A stretch of 64,000 nt of DNA from Schizophyllum amplum (lineage: Eukaryota; Basidiomycota; Agaricomycetes; Agaricales; Schizophyllaceae): contig VDMD01000001.1 of the NCBI GenBank assembly GCA_007026445.1, positions 186,001 to 250,000 of the forward strand. Reading direction: 5' to 3'. This document shows positions 1-9,839 of this stretch, piece after piece (positions within the stretch are counted from its first letter, which is position 1; the number at the start of each line of letters is the position of its first letter). The notes under the pieces were generated by a model. That model searched no databases. It was not told where the DNA came from and worked only from the letters and a program-made list of their open reading frames with translations. The position numbers and the translations under genes were made by a program.

Positions 1-1932
1 GCCTCCTCCTTCGCGCGCTTCTCCAGGATGAACAAATCCTGCAGCTTCGAGAACTGCTTGTTCAACTTCTTGTTCTCCGCCTTCTGCTCCCTCAGCCCGT
101 GCTCCGCCTCACGGCGCGCCTCCCTGTCGATCTTATGCAGACTGTTCGTCTGCCGCAGCACGTTCTCCACCTGATCGATGTGGTCGTTATACTCCTTCTG
201 CGCCTCCATGATGTACGCTTCCGCGTTGTTTCCGAACGTGGTTGACTCGCGTAGGTCCTCCTCGAGGTACTCGATGTTCTTCTGCAGCCGGCCGCACTCG
301 TAGCGGCTCAGGTGGAGCGTGCGGCGGAGGCCTGTGGGCGTGGTGGGCTCGGCGGTGGGGAAGAGCTGCCAGATGCTGTCGTCGTCGGGCAGGGGGGTGG
401 GCACGAGGGGCTCGATGTGGGGGGCGAACATGAGGGGCATGGGCAGCTCGGCCGGCGCGAGGGGGAGGGGGGAGAGGGCGCGAGGGCCGTGGTACTCGGG
501 CCATTCTAAAGCGATCGGTGAGTGGGCTTCCTGGACCGGACGATGGTGCTGCGTACCTTGCAAGGACGACTCTGGGCCGTGCTCGGGGCCGCGCTGGCCT
601 CCCTGCTCGTATCCTTCGACTTCGCGTGGGGCTACATTCTCGTCATGCGCGGGCTCTTCGTTCTCGTCATGCTCGGGCGCCTCATTCTCGTCATGCTCGG
701 GCTCGTCGTTCTCGTCATGCTCGGGCTCTTCGTTCTCGTCGTGCTCGGGCATGTCGTTCTCGTTGTGCTCGGGTATGTCGTTCTCGTCGTGCTGAGGCTC
801 CCCGGAGGCGTGTTGCCCGTCGAGCTCGTCGATCATCGGTCCTTCGGCGACGTCCTCCAGCTCATCGAGCTCGTCGACGATGTGTTGGTCCATGTCCTCG
901 AAGCCATTCATGTTCTCCAGCTCGTCGAGCTCATCGACGATGTGCTGGTCCATGTCCACGAACTCACCGCCCCTCATGTCCTCCTCGAAGTCGCCTACGC
1001 CCTCGAAGTCCCCCACGTCCTCGAATTCACCGTCGCCCACGCCCTCGAAGTCACCGTCGCCCACGTCCTCGAAGTCACCGTCGCCCACATCCTCGAAGTC
1101 ACCGTCCCCCACGCCCTCGAAGTCATCCAAATTCCCGACATCCGACCCGATCGTCGCAGCGGCTGTAAATCAATGTTTGGTAAGTACCTGCACCAAAGAG
1201 ATCGGGGCACCACGACTCACGCGACGCAGTGTAGTAGGTCGAGGAGTCCGACGACGACGACGACGTGCGGGCCATTGTAGACGCCGCCGTGCGCGCCACC
1301 GCAGGCGCCGACGCGCGCGCCATCTCAGGAGCCGACGCGCGCGCCGACGTACGGGCCATCGCAGGAAAGGCCGCCGCGAACCTCTCCAGCGAGAATGTCT
1401 CCACGGGCACGATATCCCCCTCGCCGTTCGCGCTCGGGAAGTCGGTGATGTGGTACTCGACGGGGGTGGGCAGCACTGCGGTGGGAGGGGGGGGGAGGGG
1501 GGGAGAGACGATCAGCATCTGCGCGGCCAGGCTGAGGGACTAGGACCACGCACCATCGCCCAGGAGCTCGCCCATCACCGTCCGTGGCCGCTTCTCCATT
1601 TGGGGGCTGTCGGGCTCGTCTGCGTCGCCGCGCGTGCGCTTGGTGGCGCGCAAGTAGGGAAGGGAGTACGGCCCGCTGGTCGACGCGGCGGGGTGCGACG
1701 ACGCGGCGGGGTTCGATGACGCGGCGGGGTGCGACGATGCGGCGGGGTGCGACGATGCGGCGGGGTGCGACGAGCTGCCTTGGTCTACGCCGGATGGTGG
1801 CGAGGCCTCGGTGATCGTGCGCGGCGCGGCCTCTGTGATCGTGCGCCCCTCGACGCCCGGGCTCGACGCTCCCACGCCACTCATCGTCGTCGTCGGCCCC
1901 GCCCCCCTGTCGTACAGTACGCGGAGAGCCAT
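1..1932 (-). CDS. Repeat-rich coiled-coil protein, 3' end beyond window
   Basis: I do not recognise this gene. Translation starts at the ATG at 1930-1932. Exons are 1932-1579, 1518-1221 and 1162-<1, with introns of 60 and 58 bp (GT-AG) that keep the frame. The N-terminus (about 118 residues) is Ser/Pro-rich, with five or six SSHPAA hexapeptides followed by a basic KRTRG stretch that could be a nuclear signal. The middle is a run of acidic tandem repeats: GDFEDVGD-type octapeptides, two copies of DMDQHIVDELDELE, and EHDENE hexapeptides. After a Pro-rich linker, the last 110 or so visible residues are a strong coiled coil (IEYLEEDLRES, then ENKKLNKQFSKLQDLF) that runs off the left edge. This looks like an intrinsically disordered scaffold or nuclear protein with a dimerising tail. 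No catalytic motif is visible, and the function is unknown. Confidence 0.75.
646..800 (-). repeat. In-frame 18-bp tandem repeat (EHDENE units)
   Basis: About eight diverged 18-bp units lie inside the coiled-coil gene, each encoding a PEHDENE-like hexapeptide. Every unit change is a multiple of three, so the array expands and contracts without breaking the frame. Confidence 0.85.
985..1125 (-). repeat. In-frame tandem repeat (GDFEDVGD units)
   Basis: Roughly six near-identical 18-24 bp units encode the acidic octapeptide GDFEDVGD or a shorter form. They form the first part of the acidic domain of the same gene. Confidence 0.8.
1679..1777 (-). repeat. In-frame 18-bp tandem repeat (SSHPAA units)
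   Basis: Five or six copies of an 18-bp GC-rich unit encode SSHPAA (one copy reads SSNPAA) near the N-terminus of the coiled-coil gene. Confidence 0.85.
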
Positions 1933-2840
1933 AGGTACGTGGTATGTGTGTATATGTGGATGAACTGAAAGAAAAGAAAGAAAGGGAGAAATGTAGATGC
2001 AGAGCGGGCGGTGCTATGCAAGAGGATGCCCGATGTCAAGACCGATGTGGCTAGGATGGCTCGAGGCAGGATATACGGTCTCTACGCGGTGGCAAGCACG
2101 GACGGGTGGTCGGGGGGTCGTAGGTAAGCAACGGTGGTCGCAGGTAAGCAACGGTGGTCGCAGGCTAATGCACAGTGGTCAAGAGCAAGGAAAGCAAATC
2201 ACGGGCCCGTCGGCTTTGTACTATTCGGGCACGAGGCGCGCGTCACGCTTTGACCCAACAGTCAATCGCGGCGAACAATGGACGCGTTCTGTTGGTGTTT
2301 GTGTATTTGACGCGTGTGTTGGCCCCGTCGGCGGAGCCCCAGCCGGCGGTGCTATGAGGTAAGATCGTGTGTGTGTGGACTGACGTGGCAGCGCTCCGCC
2401 TACTCGTTTTCGCGTTGCTTTTTTGCGGATCGAAGATAGGATGGTTTGGGTAGGAGGAGGCGAGGGACTAGACATCTGCTATCTTTTGTGCAACTGCTTA
2501 TGAAGTCCCGAAGGGTCCTGCACGTTTTGCTGACAGCCTTGCAGGGACAGGAGACCCTTTTATGTCTTTTGTATTGTCTAGATTGGATGGTCCTTGTCCG
2601 CACATAATACATTCTTGCCGATGTACGTCCCAAACATATGCGTACGACATTAGGAGCGTGCGCCGGCCTCGTTCAACAGACAAAAACCTGGCTACGCCGT
2701 ACATACGCGCTGAATATGCCCGTGTGAGACTGAGCTCACGCGTCGTAAGCGCTACACTGTATCGGCGGAGGTCGTGGCTTGCCCGCCGCCGCATTTTGTG
2801 GCATCGCAAGCCCAGAGCGCGGACCTACCCTCAAGTTGCT
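1933..2840. other. Intergenic, no supported gene
   Basis: This holds the upstream region of the coiled-coil gene. A 20-bp direct repeat (AAGCAACGGTGGTCGCAGGT core) occurs twice at about 2125-2165. Short open frames occur on both strands, but none has splice-compatible extensions or recognisable domains. Confidence 0.5.
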
Positions 2841-2871
2841 TACGTCACGCCGGACCGCCCAGCTATATAAG
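2841..2871 (+). promoter_or_regulatory. CRE-like site plus TATA box
   Basis: TACGTCA (2841-2847), a match to the ATF/CREB element, lies 16 bp upstream of a perfect TATATAA (2864-2870). This is among the best core promoters in the window, yet no convincing protein-coding frame follows it. It probably drives the unit annotated next. Confidence 0.5.
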
Positions 2872-2894
2872 CCCGGCTTTCCCACACCCCCGGC

Positions 2895-3660
2895 TTTTCC
2901 CCGACAGTCGTTTCGACGTCCCGCCGCGCATGGCCCTGGAAAGGGCCTGCGGTGCCTCCTTCCACTGTCGCCGTATTCGACTTTGGTTGGTAGAGAACGT
3001 GCAGTGCTTGCCGCTTCACGAGAACGAGAGAGCTCGGGCGGCTGAATCGGTGCGTCTGTGCTTCATCGATGGGCGATCGGGGCGTCGGGCTGACTGTGTC
3101 TTTTCCTTTTTTTTTTGCAGGACATCTGGCGTGTGTCGTCGTGATGGTCAGCTTTCGTCCCGCTCTCTCACAGGTAAACATGCGTACGTCGTCGGTTCTT
3201 GTTCCTTTTGTTGTTCGTCGTGCTGACGGACAATGAGCAGGCAATTTTGTGTAACTTTGCGCATGTCCGCGACCGGGCGTCTCGGGCATTATCTCACTGG
3301 GATGGTCGTGGGCAGTCTCTCACTGGCAGTCCCCTTGGAGGTTTCGTCTGGTTCGCTATCGCGATGCAAAACAACTACCCCAGGCCATTGAGCGTATATC
3401 GTACATCATTCTTGTCAATCCAATGTTGTGCTCGCTCCTCCCTGCGTGATCTCCGGCTTGGTCTCGAAGCGTGACCTAATAGTCACCGAGAGGGATGTCG
3501 ATCTGCCATCCGTGTCTACTGTGCTCTCTGCGCGACCGTTCTCGTCAATCTTGTGTTGACTTTGAACGTATCCTTGCAGCTGCGTTGACCGCTTATGCAG
3601 TGTAGACATGTCCCTTGCAGAAGGGATGCAGCGCTCAGCGATCGATTTATCGTTCAATCG
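2895..3660 (+). ncRNA. Candidate spliced non-coding transcript, unit A
   Basis: This lies downstream of a CRE/TATA promoter. A good intron is visible at 3050-3120: GTGCGT donor, CTGAC branch-like site, long T tract, TGCAG acceptor. Other acceptor/donor signals follow (for example CACAG then GTAAAC near 3174). The frame starting at ATG 2930 has no recognisable domain and reads straight through the putative intron. The unit shares its donor region (TCGGTGCGT, then CTTCATCGATGGG) and a block of about 75 bp (3363-3437) with unit B at 5.45-6.06 kb. It could host an intronic small RNA or be a decayed protein gene. No snoRNA boxes could be assigned with confidence. Confidence 0.3.
3363..3437 (+). 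repeat. Conserved non-coding block, copy A
   Basis: This aligns to 5762-5836 over about 75 bp with one 1-bp indel and roughly 80% identity by eye. It includes the exact shared strings ATCGTACATCAT and ATGTTGTGCTCGCTC. Neither copy lies in a supported coding exon. Confidence 0.7.
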
Positions 3661-4181
3661 TTGAGTCAGACATCGCGCACGCCGTTTTGTCTCTCAAGCT
3701 TGCAGCTTTGACAGCATGTATGTAAGTACACAGTATTCTACACCAGAACGAGAGTAGTACACCGTGCACGATATAGCGATTTCCTTGTAGTTTTCTAGTC
3801 TCCGAGGTAGTACGTAGTACTTTTCTAACGATTTCCAGTAATGATTTCCAGTAATGTGATTTCCAGTAAGTATGAAGTCCTTGCAATTTCCAAACCTATG
3901 CGAAAGTCCTTGTGCGAGTCAATAATGCGATGCGATGGTCCGTAGTGAAGCCAGAGGTTGCGCCCGTCGACGCAGGTCGTGCGCGACGGGGAAAAAAAGG
4001 GAGCGTGGGCGGCGCGGACGCCGTAGGTATCACGGTCGAAGAAGTCGACGTTCACGGGCCGGAAGACTGGCTGCACGAGCCTGTGGTGGCCGTGCAGTGC
4101 AAACGGGCTTATCGTGAACGGATATTGAGGGGGGAGGGAGCGCGAGGGGCGGATAGGGGGAGGAGGAATGCGACCGGGAAG
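3661..4181. other. Intergenic, 3' flank of the acidic-protein gene
   Basis: No gene is supported. TGATTTCCAGTAA-like strings are repeated three times at about 3830-3870. The rest is the presumed 3'-UTR side of the minus-strand gene that ends at 4182. Confidence 0.4.
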
Positions 4182-5315
4182 CTAGCGCCGTCCAGCGAAA
4201 AGCCGCGCCAACTTTTCGTCGCGATCGCGCTTGCGGAAATGCTCCGGGAAGATATCCTCCATGGATATCTTGGAGGGGAAGTAGACCTTAGCCAACGGAT
4301 GGGCAGGATTCTGCGCCAGCGTCAAGCGGAACCCGGCGATCAGATCCGAAAGCATGGCATGCAGCTGACGGTCGTCTGGGTGCATGAGCGCTGGGTTCCG
4401 TTCGAGCTCTTCCATGGCGACTAGGATCCATTGCGTCAACTCCGTGGTAGAGGTGAACGCCTCCTCGTGGGTGCGCCAAAGGGTGATGAGCGACTGCTTC
4501 CAGGTGTCCATGATGTGATCGGCGATTGTGGACTGCGTGTGGGACTGTGCTGCGATCGAGTCGTCGTCGTCGTCATCGTCGTCGGTCGCGTCGTGGCGCA
4601 CAGTCAGGTGGCGGTCTTCCGGGTCTTCGACTAGCGCGAGGACGTTCTGCTCGAACAGAGGGACATCGGATTTGTCCTCGGCCGCGGCCTGGTCAAGCAA
4701 GGTCCGTGCTTGATAGTTGCGGACTGCGAGTTCGTGGAGGATCTCCTCTTCGAAGTCCGCCTCGGTCGCGGACTCGTTGTCGTAGTCATCGTCGGTGTCG
4801 GCGGGCTCATCGTACGCGTCGTCGTCGTCGTCGTCGACGACGACGAGCTGTTCCTCAGGCATGGGAAGACTCGCGAGCCCGAACTGCAGCTGGAGATCCA
4901 GTTGAGCCTCTTGGGGAAGGTCTACTGGAGGCTGGAGCTGGAGCTGGATGGCGGCGGAGTCCTGGCGTACGTGTCAGTGCTATGACCTGCGGCGGGCGAC
5001 GAGCGCACACACCTGCTGAAGGCGATTCAGTGCCTCCCTGAACCACCCGTTGGCCGTTTGAGCGTGTGCGATCTTGTGACGGAGCGCGTCGGCCTCTCTC
5101 TGCTTCTGCGCGATGAGCTCGCCGCGTCGGTCGTAGTGGTCCTGGAGTTCCCTCTGCGCTATCCTGGCCGCGGTAGCCTCGGACGGCCTGTCGAAGGGGA
5201 TCGAGAACGGCATTGGAGCGATGGTTGGGATAGGTTTATGGGGGGAGTTTGGTAAAGGTGCGATGGATGGTAAGGGGGGGAAAGAAAGATGCGGTTCGGC
5301 GACATGAAGCTGCAT
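4182..5315 (-). CDS. Acidic hypothetical protein, 360 aa
   Basis: I do not recognise this gene. Exons are 5315-5013 and 4961-4182, with a 51-bp GTGTGT...CCAG intron in phase 0. The first in-frame ATG after a TATA-like element (about 5364-5373) is at 5315. The ATG at 5213, in a better CT-rich leader context, would give a protein 34 residues shorter. The N-terminus is Pro-rich, followed by a charged helix (ELQDHYDRRGELIAQKQREA). A Gln/Leu-rich linker follows, then two poly-Asp tracts (residues roughly 150-170 and 230-240) around a Glu-rich helix. The C-terminal 120 residues look globular and helical (WKQSLITLWRTHEEAF, DLIAGFRLTLAQNP). No known domain is visible. Its position between two copies of a duplicated non-coding block is notable. 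Confidence 0.7.
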
Positions 5316-5448
5316 CTCCGGACCCCCAACTTCAGATACTGCAGCAGCACGTGATCCCGTCGCGGTACTATATGAGCATGAGGCTCCCACGCCCATGGCC
5401 TTTCCTCGACTGTCATGGTCCCACCTGTTGTCCGCTGGCCAACATGGT

Positions 5449-6060
5449 GCTTATATTCCCTTCGATGATGCCCCACCAGGCCTCACTCGCGCGGAAACAT
5501 CAGGGTTGAAGGGCCGCCGCTGCAGCGACGACTTTTCCGCCCCTAACAGCGGTCAGGCTCAGGTCGTTTGTCGGTGCGTTTCTTCATCGATGGGCTCAGT
5601 TTGTGAAGTTGATCCATCTCCAGGAACATATCCTGTTCCACTTTTCGACCAGTTCCTCTCCGTTATCCGCACGACAGTTCGTGCTCAGTTTTATGTTTCC
5701 CTCTCGCCGTCCTGATCCCCTTTTGCAGCGCCGTTCTCACAGAACGGATTGTCTTGCGGTTATGAAAAACAATTACACCAGACCATCCGAGCATGTATCG
5801 TACATCATCATAGTCAACTCGATGTTGTGCTCGCTCGTTCTACGTGTGATGCGTGTTGAACTTCAAGATAATCGCGTCAAACGTCTCCGTATCACGATGC
5901 CTTGTCCTCCGTCATGTTCATCCTCGCCCTCTCCTTCTACTGATATTGCCAGATGTCCGCTGAGATGCATCTACCGCAGTCATCGGCGGCGTCCCAGCTT
6001 GCTGTCTTGGCCCTCCATGACATGATGTTTGCAGAAGACCGCGTAGAACATTGAAGGATC
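5449..6060 (+). ncRNA. Candidate spliced non-coding transcript, unit B
   Basis: This is a diverged copy of unit A on the other side of the acidic-protein gene. A TTATATT element at about 5450 is followed by the shared TCGGTGCGT donor (intron start 5574), the shared TTCATCGATGGG string, a pyrimidine tract and a TTTTGCAG acceptor (5728). The conserved 75-bp block follows at 5762-5836. Frames in the exonic parts are short and differ between the copies, so protein coding is not what is conserved. Direction and transcription are inferred only from splice-like signals. Confidence 0.28.
5762..5836 (+). repeat. Conserved non-coding block, copy B
   Basis: Partner of 3363-3437, in the same orientation and about 2.4 kb away, with one intact gene between the copies. 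Confidence 0.7.
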
Positions 6061-6740
6061 TCGACGCTCTGCATCGTACGCCTCAGTAAGGTCGAGCGTT
6101 GGGAAATGCCCGGTTTCACCGTTCCGCTGCAGGTCTCACTGCCCCGGACGTTTGCATTGTGCAAGATCGAACGTGCACCGCCTCTTCGGGGGGCGGCCGT
6201 CGGGACGTAATAGGAGTATGCGGGACGCGATCGGCTTCCGAGGATCGAGGTTAGACAGGGGCAACGCCCGAGCCTTAAGTAGCGGCCATAATGTATTAGG
6301 CGTTTCCTTTCCCCCCCATCTGCCCCAGCCATCCTATTCGACGCAGCGCGCACACCGTGTGCCGTGCACAATCTCGCCAGTACTACGCCCCTCAACGTTC
6401 TATTTCCAATGCCTGTCGCATTCAATATTCGCCGTCCGCAATCGCCCCTCCGCCTCTCGCAATCGCCCACCTCGTCGCTTACCGTCGCCGCTCAACGACC
6501 CGTGCACGGTGCCTGCTCTCGAATCCTCGCGGCACCTAAGTTTCCAACCGCCCTACATCATGAGCGGTGCGAGCATGCAGCGTCCTCCACACGCCCCAGC
6601 TAGCCTTTTCTCATCATGACCTGGAGCTCGTCGAGGAGGCCAACCACTTGGGCATGTTCCGAATCAGCAAGCTCTCAGATCACCGTGACCGCGTTGACGC
6701 GGTGAGTTGAAGTAGTGTTCGAGTTGTGTTGCGGTCAGCG
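6061..6740. other. Intergenic, possible gene remnant
   Basis: A short coding-like stretch at about 6622-6700 (+), reading ELVEEANHLGMFRISKLS before a GTGAGT, resembles an isolated exon with no partner exons. Nothing else is supported. Confidence 0.3.
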
Positions 6741-6779
6741 CAAGTAGTGCAAGCAGTGCAAGTAGTGCAAGCAGTGCAA
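6741..6779 (+). repeat. 9-bp minisatellite
   Basis: Four tandem 9-bp units alternate between CAAGTAGTG and CAAGCAGTG. Confidence 0.9.
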
Positions 6780-6969
6780 TAGCAACATACTCCTCAATGC
6801 TCGAGGTCCCTACATGCATCTTTTCTCAATCCCTTGCTATCCTGTCGATACGATGCTCGCGCCATACTTGGGGCATTTCTGCAGGACGCATGGGCGTTGC
6901 TCCAACCTCCGACTGCAAGGGCTCCGACTGCAAGGGAATGGCTCCGCACAGTGAGTCGTTCTTCAGCGC

Positions 6970-7040
6970 TCAGCGTCTACGCACTGCTCCTTCAGCGTCT
7001 ACGCACTGCTCCTTCAGCGTCTACGTATCGCACTGCCCCT
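6970..7040 (+). repeat. 22-bp minisatellite
   Basis: Three tandem units of TCAGCGTCTACGCACTGCTC-type sequence, the last one diverged. It is followed at about 7043-7095 by a shorter GCCGCTTCTGGTGATGA direct repeat. Confidence 0.85.
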
Positions 7041-7110
7041 TCAGAATCTGCTTCTGGTGATGAGAGCCGCTTCTGGTGATGACAGCCGCTTCTGGGGTGT
7101 TCCAGGTAAC

Positions 7111-7214
7111 GTCTGCATGGCTCAGTTGGTTAGAGCGCCGGTCTCATACGTTCATATGAATCCCTTCGTTGGGGTGTAATCCGGAGATCGCCAGTTCGAT
7201 CCTGGCTGCGGACA
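7111..7214 (+). tRNA. tRNA-Met (CAT), elongator, with 30-bp intron
   Basis: Acceptor stem GTCTGCA pairs with TGCGGAC (one G-T pair), with A73 at 7214. The D arm is GCTC/GAGC. The anticodon stem CCGGT/TCCGG has the U31-U39 mismatch typical of elongator Met. The loop is CTCATAA with anticodon CAT, and the T arm is GCCAG-TTCGATC-CTGGC. The intron at 7149-7178 sits in the usual place after position 37. The mature length is 74 nt. Two near-identical copies lie at 26949-27054 and 28497-28617 on the other strand. Confidence 0.95.
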
Positions 7215-7232
7215 ATTGATGTGTGAGTTTGC

Positions 7233-7256
7233 ACTTTTCTTTCTTTTTTCTTTAGT
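7233..7256 (+). terminator. T-rich Pol III terminator
   Basis: TTTTCTTTCTTTTTT begins about 20 bp after the tRNA-Met and contains T4 and T6 runs, enough to stop RNA polymerase III. Confidence 0.7.
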
Positions 7257-7345
7257 CTCGGTAGACGTCTTGGTCTCGGTAGACGTCTTGGTCTCCGTAG
7301 ACGTCTTGGTCTCGGTAGACGTCTTCGTCTCCGTAGAGTCTTTGT
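7255..7345 (+). repeat. 18-bp minisatellite
   Basis: About five tandem copies of GTCTCGGTAGACGTCTTG, with C/G variation at position 7. It lies directly after the tRNA terminator and does not belong to a gene. Confidence 0.9.
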
Positions 7346-7611
7346 CTCGGTAGCCGACAGACATACACGTTGTCCTCCCGTCTGGCGGCGCAACCAAAGT
7401 TATTTCCTTCCGATGTCCGCTTCTCCTTCCGCTGCCCAGTTTCTCCTTCCATTGTACAGCAAGCGAAAGCAATGACCATCCGATGAATAACCCTGCATGT
7501 TACCCATGAAATATACAGTACCAGTGTAGGACCCCAGTACCAGTGTACAACCCCAGTCGCCCATCCATGTTTCTTCTGCGTGAAGTATCCCTCAGCGAAT
7601 GTCACCGCCCT
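7346..7611. other. Intergenic between two minisatellites
   Basis: Contains a short ACCCCAGTACCAGTGTA direct repeat at about 7520-7550 and no supported gene. Confidence 0.4.
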
Positions 7612-7706
7612 AGGCGTAGCACCCCATCCTAGGCGTAGCACCCCATCCTAGGCGTAGCACCCCATACTGGGCGTAGCACCCCATCCTAGGCGTAGCACCC
7701 CATCCT
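7612..7706 (+). repeat. 19-bp minisatellite
   Basis: Five tandem copies of AGGCGTAGCACCCCATCCT; copy 3 ends ATACT and copy 4 begins GGG. Confidence 0.92.
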
Positions 7707-7818
7707 CGGCGTGCTACCACCCGCCGCAGATTCCAACATGCCTTCGCGAAAGCCACGACTCTGCATAGGACATGCCTCCGCAAACGACATGCCCCCGCAA
7801 ACGCCATGCATCCACATG

Positions 7819-9089
7819 CTACCGTCTCCCGCCGCGAATCATCTCGGCGCCAGTGACCTCGTCCTTCGTCGGGTCGTGCTCAAGGTCCATCGGGTCGTTC
7901 TCGAGGTCCATCGGGTCGAGTTGCAACGGATCGCGCTCAAAATCAATCGGGTCGGATGGTGCATCCTTCGCCACTGCAGCCTCCTTCGCCACTCCAGCCT
8001 CCTTCACCGCTCCACCATCCTTCACCACCCCAGCCTCCTTCGCCGCTCCAGCCTCCTTCACCACCCCAGCAGACGTGCTAACGGGCTCGTCGCCGCACCC
8101 GCAGTCGTACGTCTCGTCGAGGTGGGCGCAGTCGAACTCGGGCTTCTCGAGCCGTTTGTTGACCTGGTTGTGGACGGCGCAGAGCCTGTGGGAGGTGGTT
8201 AGTGAAGTGGAGGGGAAGAAGGGGTGGAGGAAGAAGGGGGGGTGCTGGCGGGGAAAAGAAGAAGGGGGGAGCGGCGTGGGAAGAGAAGAAGGCAGGGTGA
8301 TTATGGGTAGTCGGGAGGTCTCGTACCAGAGTGATGCTGATCGCCGCGAGGACGTCTGCAATGGCCAGCGTCAGCTGAGACGGGGAAGGGGAATGAGGTA
8401 GTATCTGACCTGTGGCGGGAACTTCCGCAACAACTGCTGGAACTCGGTCGCGCATTCCCCACATGGGTATAATCGCGAGAAGAGGTGAAAATATGAGTTC
8501 AGCGCCTCGCGCTCGTCTGCGTTTGGGTTCTGGGAGGGAAGCTTATCAGAGGGATGGTGTAGAAAGGGTGATGAGGAGAGGGTAACAACCTCAGGATATC
8601 GCAGGGTCATCGTATGTCTGGTGTTCCTCGTCAACGGTCATACGTGTGGAGAGGATGGAGGACGCACAACAGCTTCCAAGTTGCTCGGCCGAGTTCTGCT
8701 CTGTAGGAGTAGACATCAGAGACAGTGTTAGGGGTATTCACGAGCACGCACTTGGCTGTCGCATTCCCTAGCTTCGACATGATCACGCCACCCTCTGCGA
8801 CGTCGTTCGGCTTCGCGTTCGCAGTGTCCTGGTGCAGCGAGCCCTCCACGCCCCCGTCCCCAAAGATCTCCCCGGAGAGGGGATCCATATACGAGGTCAT
8901 GGGCGCGTGGAAGAAGCCCAGCATAGCTAGCAACAGCTGCAGTATAGTCAGCGCTTGCAATCGTTGCTCCCCGTCCGCTCGATCGTTGCTCCCCGTCCGC
9001 TTGTTCCCGCTCCCCGCCCGCTCGATCATGAACGCACGCACCATGACTATGATGATGGCGACGAAGGACTTGGCGAAGCGAGAGAGCAT
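7819..9089 (-). CDS. ERV2: ERV/ALR sulfhydryl oxidase (Erv2-like), 304 aa
   Basis: FAD-linked thiol oxidase expected to make disulfides in the secretory pathway. Exons: 9089-8752, 8700-8668, 8617-8590, 8529-8410, 8355-8327, 8185-7819. Introns are 50-60 bp, except the last at 141 bp. The N-terminus begins MLSRFAKSFVAIIIVMV, a probable signal anchor. The Erv domain follows: ELGRATWKLLHTMTLRYPE, then SYFHLFSRLYPCGECATEF with the active-site CxxC, then LWLCAVHNQVNKRLEKPEF with the FAD-binding HNxVN. A C-terminal Cys-Gly-Cys (DCGCGD) matches the shuttle disulfide of yeast Erv2 and argues against mitochondrial Erv1. After it comes a tail of VKEAG-type repeats and DPMDLE acidic repeats that is not part of the catalytic fold. 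A second hydrophobic stretch (LTILQLLLAMLGFF) could also be the membrane anchor. Confidence 0.9.
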
Positions 9090-9839
9090 GATGTGAGGGG
9101 AGCCGTTCGCTGGCCAGCAGCCTCTGACTAGAATGTGGAAAGGAGAGTGGAAGGAGAAGAAGAGGTCAGGAACGCCCAGAGCGTTGACCGCAAGATGTGG
9201 CGATCGGCCCGAGTCTCCGACACTGGGAGACAAATATTTGGCTAGCAACGTGGTTCGACGAGCTCGGAGCCTCCCGTGAGCGCAGCGCTTGAGCAGCGAA
9301 GTTACCGGCGGCTACCGACCTCTAGAGATGGGAATCAGAGTCCAGACGATCATATTTGTGCAGATATCGAAGAACAATTATGTATGTAACATCTGCAATA
9401 CGCGATACGACATCTCGAACCCTGCTCTCCACCCCGTTCAGAATCATAAGCGCCGAAGCTGGCCAACCGGTGCGCGTCCGACTGCCATTCGTACTTCCCG
9501 TGGAGCATGTCCAGCAAAGTCACCGTAAGTTTCTCGGACGTCGCAGAGAGGTTCTGCTCCATGGGTATACGACAACACTCCAGGAGTCTCGCCGTGCGTC
9601 CGTGCGTCCGCGCCCCCTCGCGAAAGCGCCACCGTGCGGCTGAAGCCCTGGACCACTCTCGCATTCCAGGGACTCCACCGCGAGAGACTAGTTCTCCGTT
9701 GGAAGTTGGTTGGAAGGGTTTGTTGTGATACTTTTCCCTTCTGTATCTGCATTCGATGTGAGCCAACTGAAACGCGCTCGACACACACAATACAATAAGT
9801 ACTCACTCTAAAACAGGACATTCCACAAGTGTACATGCC
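9090..9839. other. Intergenic, possibly remains of the SDR 3' end
   Basis: The region between the oxidase promoter and the SDR relic. Minus-strand frames here show no YxxxK motif or other recognisable SDR C-terminal signature. Nothing else is supported. Confidence 0.35.

Noticed and set aside
3363..3437. C/D or H/ACA snoRNA in the conserved block
   Set aside because: An ATGATGT box-C-like string exists on the minus strand, but no box D or guide-length spacing could be found on either strand, so no snoRNA is called.
5937..6619. 177-codon minus and 155-codon plus frames
   Set aside because: They overlap each other, have no recognisable features, and partly cover the duplicated non-coding unit.
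7130..7393. Minus-strand frames over the tRNA-Met that read RSQDRTGDLRI
   Set aside because: This peptide is the usual mistranslation of a tRNA-Met gene. The same string appears over the copies at 26949 and 28497. The cloverleaf explains the sequence.
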